Shown: piece after piece, positions 49,190-58,740 of the stretch | How the letters are laid out: the number at the start of each line of letters is the position of its first letter | How positions within the stretch are numbered: the stretch's first letter is position 1 | Assembly (NCBI GenBank): GCA_950295325.1 | Contig: OX485808.1 | Span: forward strand, 20,170,527 to 20,234,526 | Direction: 5' to 3' | From: Polytrichum commune | Taxonomy: Eukaryota; Streptophyta; Polytrichopsida; Polytrichales; Polytrichaceae | DNA: 64,000 nucleotides | Made by a program: the position numbers and the translations under genes | The notes under the pieces: generated by a model | What the model was told of the DNA's origin: nothing | The model's input: only the letters and a program-made list of their open reading frames with translations | Database searches by the model: none

Positions 49190-52100
49190 TGCCGCAGTGC
49201 CAAAGCAGAAGCAGCAGCAGCAGCAGCAATACATACTCTGCACCATACTACACTACACTAGACTACATTATACTACATGGCTACATACTTGGGCACGTAG
49301 AAGCCTCACAGCAGCAAACGTAGACCTTCTTCTCTGCCAAGTTACCGCAGTCTTTCTCCCAATACCCAGTACGCAGTGAAGAGGGAGAGTTGTGATCTAC
49401 TCCCTCATACTCATCACTCCTCTTCAATACACTCCCGAATACATACTAAGCCCCTGCGGGCATCATTCCTCACCTCCCCATTTGCTGCTGCTTTCGTCTG
49501 CCCTTTGTGGTTTCTTCAGCTTGCCGGCCTTGCTGCTCCCGCCGGCAGCCACAGATTGAGAGATTGAGAGATTGAGAGAGAGCGAGAGAGAGAGAGAGAG
49601 AGAGAGAGAGGCAGGCAGATGTATGGAAGCTGTGGGTGTATGGGTGAGATTGGGGGCGGAGGAGGGAAAAGGGCAAGTTTTGTATGTGTACAGCTGCTGT
49701 GGCTGGGGGAGCTGGTGTTGGTAGTACATCATCATCGTCCTCATCGCCAACTTGGGTTTCGCGCTTCTGCCAAGGGGCCCGCGGTGTAGGAGAATGCAGT
49801 AGAGTAGTAGAGAGTGTGCGTAGTAGAGAGTGTGTGTATATGTAGAAGAGCTTGCTGCTAAATCTCATCATCCACAAGTGGGTGGGTTGGGTGGGTCTGA
49901 GGTGTCACAGGTGCAGCTTTTGTGCTTACCTTTTTGAGGTGGGTTCGGAGGGCGGGGGGAGGGTATGGGAGTTTGTGGGGTTTGCAGATGGTAAATTGAG
50001 TGGGGTTGGGGTTGAGTTTGGGAGGGCAGACGAGAGACGAGAAGAGAAGAGGGAGAGCGAGAGTGAGTTTTTGAGCCTGCGGTGGTGAAGTGAGGGTTAT
50101 GGTGGTGGGGTTGGAATCGAGGATGTGGTTACCCTCTACAGTGAGGGAGGGGGGTGATTAGGGAGGAGGTTTGCAGACGTTTGCAGATGTTCGGAGAGTG
50201 TGGGAGGAGTAAGAAGAAGGAGAAAAGGGAGGAGGGAAGAGGTGGGGTGGGGGGGAGTACGAAATACTGCTGCGTGGGAGGAGCTAGAGGTGTGGGGGTG
50301 GTGTACAGGCACAGGTGTATTTGAGGAGGAGCTGGGGGTGTGTTCTTGAATGTCCGTTAGAGTACGAGCTTGGGGGGGCAGGAGAGGACCACATCACAGC
50401 AGCGGCGCGGGCAGTAAATTCTGCCTCCATCGGATCGGTGTGGTGTGGAGCGTCGGGAGGAAGGGGGTTGGATTCGTCGGCACATCGGCAACTGCTGCTG
50501 CGAGGCTTGATTGCTGATGCTCAGTAGTGCTGCTACGTGGTTTGGTGGCGCCTGTGGTGGTGGTGGTTGCGGCGGCGGCGGCTAGAGAGAGAGTGTGTGA
50601 GAGAGAGAGGTGAGCCGGTGTTTGCAGCGGTGTTTCCAGAGGTATGGTTAGAAGAGCTGGAGGAGGGGCTGCTGCCGCGCCTTGCATGCGCTGCTGCAGG
50701 TGGTGTACTTGTGACATCTTCGGTACCGGTGTGTGTGTGAGTGTCGACTGTCGAGTGTAGGAGGAGAAGGAGAAGGCAGGCTTGCGGAGGAGAGTGTGTA
50801 CTTGCCTGGATTGAGAGAAGGTAGCTAACTAACGAAGCGTGAGCTGTTCTAACCGCGAGCTGGAGAGAGATTTGGAGAGAGCCTGCGATGATGCGATGGC
50901 ATGGCACTCGAGAGAGGTTTTTGAGCGAGTCCTTTGGACTTCATTCTCGTTGTAGGTAGGTTGGCTTGACGTCCTAAGGATTTGCTTGCTCTTCCTTCTT
51001 TCCATGGAGGCTTGATTTCGTAGTGAAGGCTAGTGATTGAGCTGTGGAGTGCTTTTGTTCGTGGCCAGCAGTTGAAGCGATTTAGTTTAGGCTAAGTGAG
51101 AGCAGGAGCGCACTTGCTAGGACGTCGATAGATGGATACCTTGGGGAACCTTCACGAAACTGTTGGTTGATGAAAACCAGAGCCTGGAAGTGCAGACTTC
51201 GTAGGCCACAGCTGCTGGTCGTTAGCTGAGGCGGCACATAACCTCTACATTGCACTGTCCGAACAATACGTAGCGTGTTTTTTGGCATGTATGTCCGAGC
51301 CTGCCTAGTCACATACTGCCGAAAAGCAATGTGCTGATTGGCTTATAGTTTAGTTGAGTTTGTTTCAGCGTTACTTGTGGTGGAGAGGTGCCATTTTATG
51401 CTTATGGTAAACCATGGGGTTTGCTCTACTAAGAGTGTTCTCGATGTACCTCCAAGATTAGCTGTGTCAGGGCTGAGTGTACCTAATTAACTTTAGGGTT
51501 TAGGATATGTCTGGCGTGATCAGGCTGAGTCCATATAGTCTAGGCTAATGCAGAAAGGGTCGGTCCGAAGGGCTGAGGCTAGCCGACCTATGTGAATTAC
51601 ACAGGAACGGGAGTACAAGTGCTCTTCAGTTGGCAGACAAGGACTTTCTATGCGTTCAATCTCAGTGGCCTGATATGAACCAGTGAGGACTGACAGTCAG
51701 GTCTTTTATATAAGGTTACGTCTGCTGAGACCGGAAAGGTTGAATACAAAGAGTAGGACAGTGCGCGCGGCTTGCAATGGATCGGATAAGTGTCCTTTGT
51801 GTACGAAGATTAGTTTTTGAAGTCCGTAGTGTAGTGGCCCTGCACATGCGTTTTAGTGAAAATTTGAGCATAATATTCACAGCTCCTGGCGAGAGCACCA
51901 GGAGTTTTGATAAGGATTTTTAGAGGTCCCTCGCATGTCTGGAACTTTCTGTAAAATAAACAGTCCATCACGATTCGTCTTATTGCTATATCTCATCTCA
52001 AAGTGAGGAGAGTAGAAATATTCACAATTTTGAAGAGATTAGTACAGTAGCTACTCCTGTGGTTGAAAGGGCGAAAAGCTTGAAAACAGAAAGGTCTGTG

Positions 52101-53221
52101 AAACACATTCAAAAAAATACTCATACTTGAGAAAGAGTAATCCATTAAAAGAGGTTTGAGCGGTGCGATGTGCAGTAGTACCACGCTCTCTCCTATTCTG
52201 GTTAGGAGTTACGTTTGCAGTCGACTATGTACTGGAGCAGCAGCAAAGAAAGATATACAGGTTGAGACTACGAATAACACTTAAGACTGAAGCGTTGGAT
52301 CATATGTGTTGCAGTAGGTTGTGTGAGGGCGGCGAATTGAAGGATTTCCTGCTAGGTGCCAACAAGAAGAAGAAGAAGACGTGGCAGGTTTACATGAACA
52401 AACAAAGCAGTCGGGAACCTTTTTGGTCTGCCGATTCCTTGTGGCGTGGTGGAAGTTGAAGCTGAAGAAGTGACTCAAACCTTTTTGCTAGTGCCGCTAG
52501 CTAGAAGTGAGCAGTTTGAGGAGAACTGCTTGAAGAGCTGGGCCAGGAGCGAAGATCAAGAGTGGAGTGGTTGGTGTGTGGAAAAAGCAAGAAGAACAAA
52601 TATAGCCTCATTGAATCGGAGGAAGCTGGACGTGGAACGACATCATATTTAAGCACGACAAAAGTTCGATTGATGAAGAGGACTTATGGCAGGTATGGAC
52701 ATATCGTTGCCATAGATGTGCTTGTTGTATACGCCTGGGATGAGAACCATTAAGGATGACAATGACACACATACAATGTGCTTGTTTGTAATTGGGGGAG
52801 TCAATCAAAAGGAGCCTACTGCAATGCTTGTGAGCTGCCTGCTTTAATGTGATGAGTTCCATTATGGAGAAACTGCTAACGGCAACCATTCCTTGGGACA
52901 CATTTATTGTTCGACTTTCAGGTTCGTGAAGGAGATGGACTCACATACTACTTTCCATCACTAAGCAAACCCCTCTATGAAGAGGAGCACAAATGAAGGA
53001 AGGTAAATCTGGAACAGGTTTGGCAGACGACGTTTGGTGGTGCGACAAGGAGAAGGGCAGAGCAAGCTGCTAGGGATATGAGTTTACCGACATTTAAAAA
53101 AGAGGTCGACCTTTGAAGGCATCCCTTGGTAGATCTGCAAGCTAGGAGGAGAGTGAGTGACACTGGAAACATCAATACACCCATTGGCACCACTCACCCA
53201 TCCATCATCCTCCCTTAGTAC
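49190..53221 (+). promoter_or_regulatory. SPL: SPL promoter and long 5' leader region
   Basis: About 4 kb without recognisable transposons, differing sharply from the AT-rich flanks. It contains a CAG run (about 49205-49228), a long GA/CT run (about 49556-49610), and G-rich or GGT/GCG-rich purine tracts to about 50.9 kb. More mixed sequence follows up to the ATG. A good candidate 5' UTR acceptor, TTCGACTTTCAG, lies at 52910-52921 with a CTAAC branch-like sequence upstream, so part of the interval may be a leader intron. Many upstream ATGs occur. Open frames here on both strands are low-complexity and I do not call them genes. The transcription start cannot be placed from sequence alone. Confidence 0.6.
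49556..49610. repeat. GA/CT microsatellite in SPL leader
   Basis: A run of GATTGAGA units passing into pure GA dinucleotides. GA tracts of this kind are common in plant promoters and 5' leaders and can bind GAGA-binding (BBR/BPC) proteins. That role is an inference here. Confidence 0.85.
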
Positions 53222-54273
53222 ATGAGTCAGCTAGAGATGGCCCTTGGGGGCCTGACCCACTCCACTCAGCCACCGGACAATTGCTGGTCCTCCACAGCAT
53301 GGGAGCACCAGAACCTCACAGACTCTGGCTCCGTGGAGGGTGGTGGGGGAGGCGGTGGGGGCGGTGGAGGGGGAGAATACAGCAGCAGCAGGATAGATTG
53401 GGACATAAAGACATCATGGGAATGGGATAACCTCACAACAGTTTACCCTGGCCGGCATGGTGATGGTGGGTCAGCAGCAGGGAGTCAGCAGCAACATCAG
53501 CAACAGCAGACTAGCAATGAGTGGGCCAATGGTGCTTGCAGTGCAGTCACCTTGGCCACTTCGTCCATGGATTTCTCCATTGGGCTGGCCTCCGGGGGCA
53601 GCCCTGCTTCTGGGATGTCTGTGTCATCTGGAATCCCTGGGCTGGCTGCCAGCCGAGGCAGCAGTGGTGCAGACCTCTCCTCGTTGGTGAAGAGTGAGCC
53701 AGATGAGATTAACAATGGCATGGAACAGCATCAACAGCAGCAGCTAACAACGGTTTTGGGCACACCTGCGACTTCCTCTGCACTGGATCACCAGCATCAG
53801 CGAAGGCTTTTCATCTCTTTAGGTGGCGGTTCAGATAGGGAATCTGAAGTGTTGGAGAGGAGAAGCGAGGAACCAAAACCATCTGAAATAGTGCAGCAGA
53901 GCAATGGTGGCGGGAGTGTGGCGGGTGGTGGTGGAGCTGATTCCCTCAACATGGGATTGAAATTGGGGCGAAGGACTTACTTTGAGGATTCTGCCACTGG
54001 AGGAGGGCCTGGAGGAGGAGGACCTCTCGGAGGAGGAGGAGGAGGTCAGGTGACGAAAGGTTCGACCCCCGCACTGTCTCCTTCTGGCAAGAAGCAGCGC
54101 ACTGTGTCATCGCCCAGCACCCAGATCGCTCGTTGCCAAGTGGAGGGGTGTAAGGCGGATCTGAGCTCGTGCAAGGATTATCACAGGCGCCACAAAGTCT
54201 GTGAGATGCACTCTAAGGCTTCCAGGGCCATAGCAGCTGGGATAGAGCAGCGCTTCTGCCAGCAGTGTTCGAG
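53222..54273 (+). CDS. SPL: SBP-box (SPL) transcription factor, exon 1
   Basis: First coding exon of a SQUAMOSA PROMOTER BINDING PROTEIN-LIKE factor, a nuclear DNA-binding protein. The ATG is the first one after an in-frame TAG at 53216-53218. Residues 1-304 are a disordered, Gly/Gln/Ser-rich region. It holds a 12-Gly run (40-51), the acidic/aromatic motif [12 protein letters not shown] (59-70), Gln/His tracts and the short motif [13 protein letters not shown] (244-256), which is typical of SPL proteins just before the SBP domain. The SBP domain starts at C305. The first zinc site is C305, C310, C327 and H330, and the second begins with C346 and C349. The exon stops inside the domain after codon bases AG of Arg351, and the donor GT lies at 54274. 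This intron position within the CQQCSRFH motif is the conserved SBP-box intron. Read without splicing, the frame closes at 54277, so splicing is required. Family certain; orthology to a named SPL not determined. Confidence 0.95.
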
Positions 54274-54772
54274 GTAGATGATTATTTCCTTACCCTAATG
54301 GCATCAAAATCTGTGTGTTTGCCCTTTTGTTTGCTCTAAGGCACTCTCATGACTTGCCACCCATGCTTCAGATTGCAGATTGATCTGCATGAGATATTTT
54401 GAGGTGGAGGTGTGATGGTGGTGTGGTGGTAGGGCTGTTGTCTTCATCATCATCATCATCATCACTACATCCTAGGGTACATGTTTAGGGTTTAGGGTTT
54501 TACATGCACATTGTCACCATACTGTCTTTCCCTTCCTCTCCGTACTGACCATTTCCCATGCATTGGCTAGTTAGTGGTTGGTTAGCTTGCCTGTCATTGG
54601 TACTTCTTCCCAGCATCCCAAGTTTGAATGTTGCATCGCCTTTGCAGGTTGGGCGGGATCAGTCTTGGTTTGTCTTGTTGGCTTAGCTCCTTCAGTTGAG
54701 ACCTAGCTGTGGTGAAGGCTTTGTTTGTGTTTTTCCATTTTTTTTCAAACTGGGTTTTCCTGGGTTATGCAG
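54274..54772 (+). other. SPL: SPL intron 1 (inside the SBP domain)
   Basis: This 499-base GT-AG intron starts GTAGATG after the codon for Ser350 and ends TTATGCAG. Splicing joins AG to A to restore the Arg of CQQCSRFH. It contains a CAT trinucleotide run near 54444-54465 and a telomere-like TTTAGGGTTTAGGGTTT stretch near 54485-54501, which matches the plant telo-box motif on the opposite strand. Confidence 0.9.
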
Positions 54773-54939
54773 ATTCCATGTGTTGACAGAGTTCGATGAA
54801 GAGAAGCGCAGCTGTCGCAGAAGACTGGCAGGCCACAATGAACGGCGCCGGAAACCTCATGTAGACACGCATCATCATGGGATAGGGCTTCGGAGCCCAT
54901 CTCCACTTCACAGTGACACATCTAGTCTGGGAATAGATG
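54773..54939 (+). CDS. SPL: SPL exon 2: second half of SBP domain and nuclear localisation signal
   Basis: This exon continues the SBP domain in phase (Arg351, then [14 protein letters not shown]). It completes the second zinc site with H353 and C365. It also supplies the basic nuclear localisation/DNA-binding tail [18 protein letters not shown] (362-379), which is nearly invariant in the family. It then runs into a His/Ser-rich linker. The acceptor is TTATGCAG at 54765-54772. The chosen donor is GATG|GTGCGT, which leaves phase 1. Another phase-1 donor, ACAG|GTCATT after 54960, would add seven residues and stay in frame. If unspliced, the frame stops at 55020-55022. The domain assignment is direct from residues; the exact 3' end of the exon is inferred. 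Confidence 0.9.
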
Positions 54940-55317
54940 GTGCGTCCTTATATCTCACAGGTCATTTACCATCTGTACTCAACCTCATTGCACAGTTTTT
55001 GAGTATATGCTCCCTTGAATAGTTGATGAGAGTGGGTCACTCACCTGCAAAATGCAAAGATGGTGGAGTGTGTTACAAGCTTGCATTATATCTCTTAATT
55101 CACTTACCATGCAATGTTATTGAAGACATGGTTGTTTAGGAGAGGTTGAGGCATGCACCCTTGATAGCTTGCTCTTTCTTTGCTTTTTTGGATAGGCTGC
55201 GATTCTATGTCCCAGTTCTGCCTTATTTTAGCAACCTCAATTCCAATGCCTGTGAGACATTTCAGTTAAATGCCATCTTATATCTAATACTTGGTGTCCT
55301 GTTTTTGTGGCTTGAAG
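54940..55317 (+). other. SPL: SPL intron 2
   Basis: AT-rich interval between exon 2 and the proposed exon 3. It begins GTGCGT and ends in a T-rich tract followed by CTTGAAG. It has stops in the gene frame. Boundaries depend on the inferred exon 3. Confidence 0.65.
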
Positions 55318-55451
55318 AGAGCAAGCGGTTGAGTTTCTTGTCACATAGCCGGAGTTTTGAAGATGATGATCATTACACAAATAGCCTGAAGCACACACAC
55401 CCTTGGTCTCTGGAGAGGCGGGACAATGGAGGTTTACAAAGTCAGCTGCAG
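55318..55451 (+). CDS. SPL: SPL exon 3 (inferred)
   Basis: This small internal exon is inferred from phase and protein character. Starting at 55318, the two bases AG complete the phase-1 codon left by exon 2 (giving Glu). The frame then reads SKRLSFLSHSRSFEDDDHY and on to HPWSLERRDNGGLQSQLQ, a polar, charged stretch that looks coding and lies between AT-rich non-coding flanks. The acceptor is preceded by a pyrimidine-rich TGTCCTGTTTTTGTGG. The donor GCAG|GTCTGG after 55451 leaves phase 0, which fits exon 4 starting at 55643 or 55703. A second donor, GGAG|GTTTAC after 55431, leaves phase 1 and would instead fit an acceptor at 55745. Skipping this exon and splicing 54939 to 55746 also keeps the frame, so a skipped isoform is possible. 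Confidence 0.68.
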
Positions 55452-55642
55452 GTCTGGCTCCATTTCGTTCTACCTCTGATTGCCTTGGGACTTGTTTAGG
55501 TTTCTTTGTAGTTTGCAAGCAATCTGTTCTATTATTGATTCAACTTCAGTACACAAAGTTCTAATTCAGATAGTAGCTGCTATTGTTATGTCAACAGCAA
55601 TGGAATTTAGATGCAAGTGCTGTGAAAGTGTGAATCTCACAG
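55452..55642 (+). other. SPL: SPL intron 3
   Basis: AT-rich interval starting GTCTGG and ending CTCACAG. The exon 4 reading frame has a TGA at 55631-55633, so the acceptor must lie downstream of it. Candidates are 55642 (used here), 55702 (CTTGCAG) and, with a different donor, 55745 (CTTCTCAG). Confidence 0.6.
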
Positions 55643-56647
55643 GTGGCTGGGGTATCCTTGACATGCACCAGTGCTCATGGTGGGCCGTTATGGAACTTGC
55701 AGATTCAAAGTGCGGAGAGGCAGCAGCAGCAGTCTATCTTCTCAGGTAGCCGTCCGGCAACAACTGATCGGCTGCTGATGCTACTCCAGTCCCCCAAGAC
55801 ACCGATGTCAGCTCCCAACCCTTCCACCAACGGGTTGGCAATGGGCAATAATCATCATCACTTCCTGGAAAGGCCTTTGGGTCCATTAGGCCAGGGTCTT
55901 TCATTGTCCTCATCCACAGGAGGAGTTTTTGGTAGCTTGGAACAACAACCACCACAATTACAACAACACCGTGGTGTTGTCAGTTCCTGCTCCCAGAGCC
56001 TTTCCAGTGTCTCAGGGCTGTCGACTGACTCTGGCCGTGCTCTCTCTCTTCTGTCATCGCAGTCGTGGGCCACCTGCCCACCCCCGCGCGCTCCTGCCCC
56101 CCCGCTGGTCGCTCCTCTCGACCTCCCCCCTCAGCCAGCCAACTCGACCTTAGAGCAGCTGTTGGCGGGCAGCAGTGAACATAGCAATCGGGGGCCGTCT
56201 CCCTTCTCCCACCATCATTTGCAACTTCCTCTTGGTGGACCGTCATCGACATCTAATCATCAACAGCAGCACCAGAGCTACGACAAGCTCTTCCGCATGC
56301 AGTCTGGAGGTGGTCTCAACAACTCCATGGGCCTGAATTGTGGAAATGACCAAATCCGCGATACCAACAATAACAACTACCTGGCTGGGCTGGGAGGGTA
56401 CGAGGGGGCCAACTCCATGATTGCGCTGTTGCAAGCGGGTCACGAGTATCAATCATTAAACTCAGGTCCTGCTTCCAATCACCAGCATGTCCGTCCAACG
56501 ATTGATCTCATGCAGATGCCTTCGGCTCACCAGGTTTCTCACAATGGACCACATTCGCATGCTGAAGCACCCAGTGGCCAGTACAATGAGTTCACATCAC
56601 TGCGGCCCTTTGAGTCTTCCATTTTCAGCACACAGCAGATGCTGTGA
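55643..56647 (+). CDS. SPL: SPL exon 4: C-terminal region with miR156-target peptide, stop at 56645
   Basis: Last coding exon, ending with TGA at 56645-56647. It encodes a Ser/Gln/His/Pro-rich C-terminal region. The frame reads GGPLWNLQIQSAERQQQQ, then TTDRLLMLLQSPK. Later comes the diagnostic peptide RALSLLSS, encoded by the miR156 target site, then a proline-rich stretch and a His/Gln-rich tail ending FESSIFSTQQML. Joined to exons 1-3 this gives an open frame of 785 residues, which is longer than many miR156-regulated SPLs. The 5' boundary is uncertain. The acceptor at 55642 is preferred because base composition shifts to GC-richer there and the peptide looks coding. Acceptors at 55702 (765 aa), or 55745 with the earlier exon 3 donor (744 aa), also preserve the frame. 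Confidence 0.88.
   Translation: MAGVSLTCTSAHGGPLWNLQIQSAERQQQQSIFSGSRPATTDRLLMLLQSPKTPMSAPNPSTNGLAMGNNHHHFLERPLGPLGQGLSLSSSTGGVFGSLEQQPPQLQQHRGVVSSCSQSLSSVSGLSTDSGRALSLLSSQSWATCPPPRAPAPPLVAPLDLPPQPANSTLEQLLAGSSEHSNRGPSPFSHHHLQLPLGGPSSTSNHQQQHQSYDKLFRMQSGGGLNNSMGLNCGNDQIRDTNNNNYLAGLGGYEGANSMIALLQAGHEYQSLNSGPASNHQHVRPTIDLMQMPSAHQVSHNGPHSHAEAPSGQYNEFTSLRPFESSIFSTQQML
56032..56052 (+). promoter_or_regulatory. SPL: Overlapping miR529-type target site
   Basis: The 21 bases starting five bases upstream of the miR156 site match the complement of miR529, as I recall its bryophyte form, at all but about two positions. miR529 is known to overlap miR156 on SPL mRNAs with a five-to-six base offset. The match is from memory of the microRNA, so less certain than the miR156 call. 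Confidence 0.6.
56037..56056 (+). promoter_or_regulatory. SPL: miR156 target site in SPL coding sequence
   Basis: The 20 bases GTGCTCTCTCTCTTCTGTCA are complementary to plant miR156 except for one position, and agree with the well-known miR156-responsive element of SPL genes. They encode the conserved ALSLLSS peptide. This predicts cleavage or translational repression of the transcript by miR156. The sequence match is direct; the regulation is inferred from the conserved pathway. Confidence 0.93.
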
Positions 56648-57150
56648 TGAGGATACATTGTCTCATCCTGGGGTGATTGTGCCATGTCATGGGGAAACTC
56701 AAGTTTGTGTAGAAACTCGAGGGTGCTCCAGGGACCGGAACCAAAATCCTGGATCATTGCGGGTTTTAGTTTTGTTTGCTCCCATTTGTTGAGACATGAG
56801 GTACTGCTGCGGCATTGTGTTGCTCCATTGTAGGAAATGTAGGTCTTCAGAGGCAAATTTTACTCCTGTTGGGATGTGCTGACCCTCTTAGTTCTAGTCA
56901 TAGATTGGAAGGCTGGTAAGTAGTGTTTTTACACGAGTAGAATAGGGGGTGAAGAATTGGTTGCAGAAACCCTTGTATTTTCTGTACCTTATGTAGACAA
57001 AACGATTTTCCCTTTTCTTTTGAAGTCATGATTATGATGAATGACTCTCACTGAAATTAGTTCTGTACTGCAGTCTCTTAAAATTTGTCTCACTTGCTCA
57101 GTTCAAGGCCCATGTGCAAAATATTACAGATTTTACAAGTAAAGTCTGCA
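56648..57150 (+). other. SPL: Probable SPL 3' UTR
   Basis: Sequence after the stop is T-rich with no repeat signature and no long ORF on the + strand. No canonical AATAAA was found; the end is a rough estimate from composition. Confidence 0.45.
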
Positions 57151-58740
57151 TTCCCGTCACCTGTTTCCTTCTTTACACTTCTGTGTCCACCATGCGGAGG
57201 TCCTGGCAGGAATCACCGAGTGCATTTGCGACCAGTATTTTCCATTTATCTGACATTCCCTTGATGTAATTGCAGTCAATTGGAAAAACTGTTGTGCATA
57301 TTCCTGTGCACAGGTCATAAACATTTGTTGCATGAAGTGGGAGAATTGGCAACTGACCACAAATCTGTTGCAAATTTCTGCTGCAAGGTCATCTTCATGA
57401 ATTGTAGGTCTAGATTGCAGATTTTTTGATCAATTCATTTGTGGCGGTGATTGTAGATCACAAGAAGCTAATGGCGTGACGGCTATCGAATCTGTGAGCA
57501 GAATTTGACATTCACAACTTGTATAAAATGTATTGATGTACAGACATACCAACAAAAACAATTCAAGCAGTTACAGTAACCTATGGTTTTATATCTTTCA
57601 AAGAGGAGAAGGCATTTGCACCAAAAAAACAAGAAGGTAGAGGTGGCTCTTCATCAAGTGTACAAACAATATTTGAGGGAGGTCTTTCTGGTTGTATGAT
57701 TGACCATCATGGTTACTGTAGGTGCCTAAGCTGTTCAGGTCTGCAGTGCTTCACTAATAATCATTCTTGAAGAATGGGTGTGGCAGAAATTTTACATGTT
57801 GATTTCTGACCCCAGAAAAAACATGATCACCATTCACTACTTACAGGTTGTGCATATTGGCGGTAGCTGGGAAGGTTAATCTGTGGGTTGAACTTCTTAT
57901 GTGAAATTTTGCTCTCTTCACTCTTCATTCAGCCACAATTTTTGTCAGTATCTGGGACTCATTTTCCTTCAATATCGGCACCGAACAGGTTTGGCACCTT
58001 CGGTGGAAGGAATTGTAGGTGCTCCTTTTGTCAGCCCAGACGGAAAGGTTTCAAAGATTCTCCTGTAGGGTAGGCAATCTTTTCATGATTCTTTTCCATT
58101 GAGCTTTGGGCAAGTCAAGGCTTGTGGTTTGTGAAAGGTGCATCATCCTCCACATTCAAGAAACTATATAATATCCATCTTGAGGTTCATCAAGATTGTA
58201 TCATAATGTAAAGCAAAATCATCATCCGTGTTGTTTGTGTGCTTTTTCTTTGGAGTGTTTGATCTCTACATCATGTTTTTGAGAAAGGAAGACAAGATAT
58301 GTGAATTGTCTGTTTTGCACTTGCCACAAGTTGGCTATTCTAAGACCAGAATCGGTGCCAGGATGGCCAAGGAAACTGGAGCAGTTTGCGAATTTGTTTC
58401 TGTTTTCGATTGTTGATGGAGAGACAGAAATGCACTGACATGAATGCTTGGTGTAAGGTATATGGGGCTTTTGTGGTCACTGTTCCTGGGAAACCATATT
58501 TGAGTGGTGTATGACAAGGCTTGCAGGTAAGAACAAACATCGAAAATACATGTGTACCTATGACATTGGAGAATGTGCATAAAGCATATTGACCATTCTG
58601 GGTTGAATAGGGAACACAATTGGGAAGGCCTATGTGATTGTTTAAAGAAAGAGAGTATCTACACTTTTGGCTCTTGCAACTTTTGTATCTCCGCTTAGAT
58701 TTGGAAACTTTAGATGACAATCTTAGTGATTCACAATTGC
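57151..58740. other. Downstream flank of SPL, no gene recognised
   Basis: Mixed-composition unique-looking sequence. Several short ORFs exist on both strands (for example at 57888-58073), but none has a recognisable motif. It may still include transcript end or regulatory sequence of the SPL gene. Confidence 0.4.

Noticed and set aside
49463-50907. Minus-strand ORFs of 95-135 codons upstream of the SPL gene
   Set aside because: Translations are runs of Ser/Leu/Thr/His produced by GA, GGT and GT tracts. No domain is seen, and they are antisense to the probable leader.
55146-55499. 117-codon ORF in the SPL gene as a separate gene
   Set aside because: Only its 55318-55451 part looks coding and fits splice phase; the rest is intron.
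54273-55746. Three-exon SPL model joining 54939 directly to 55746
   Set aside because: In frame (706 aa) but it drops the convincing exon 3 stretch. Kept only as a possible exon-skipped isoform.
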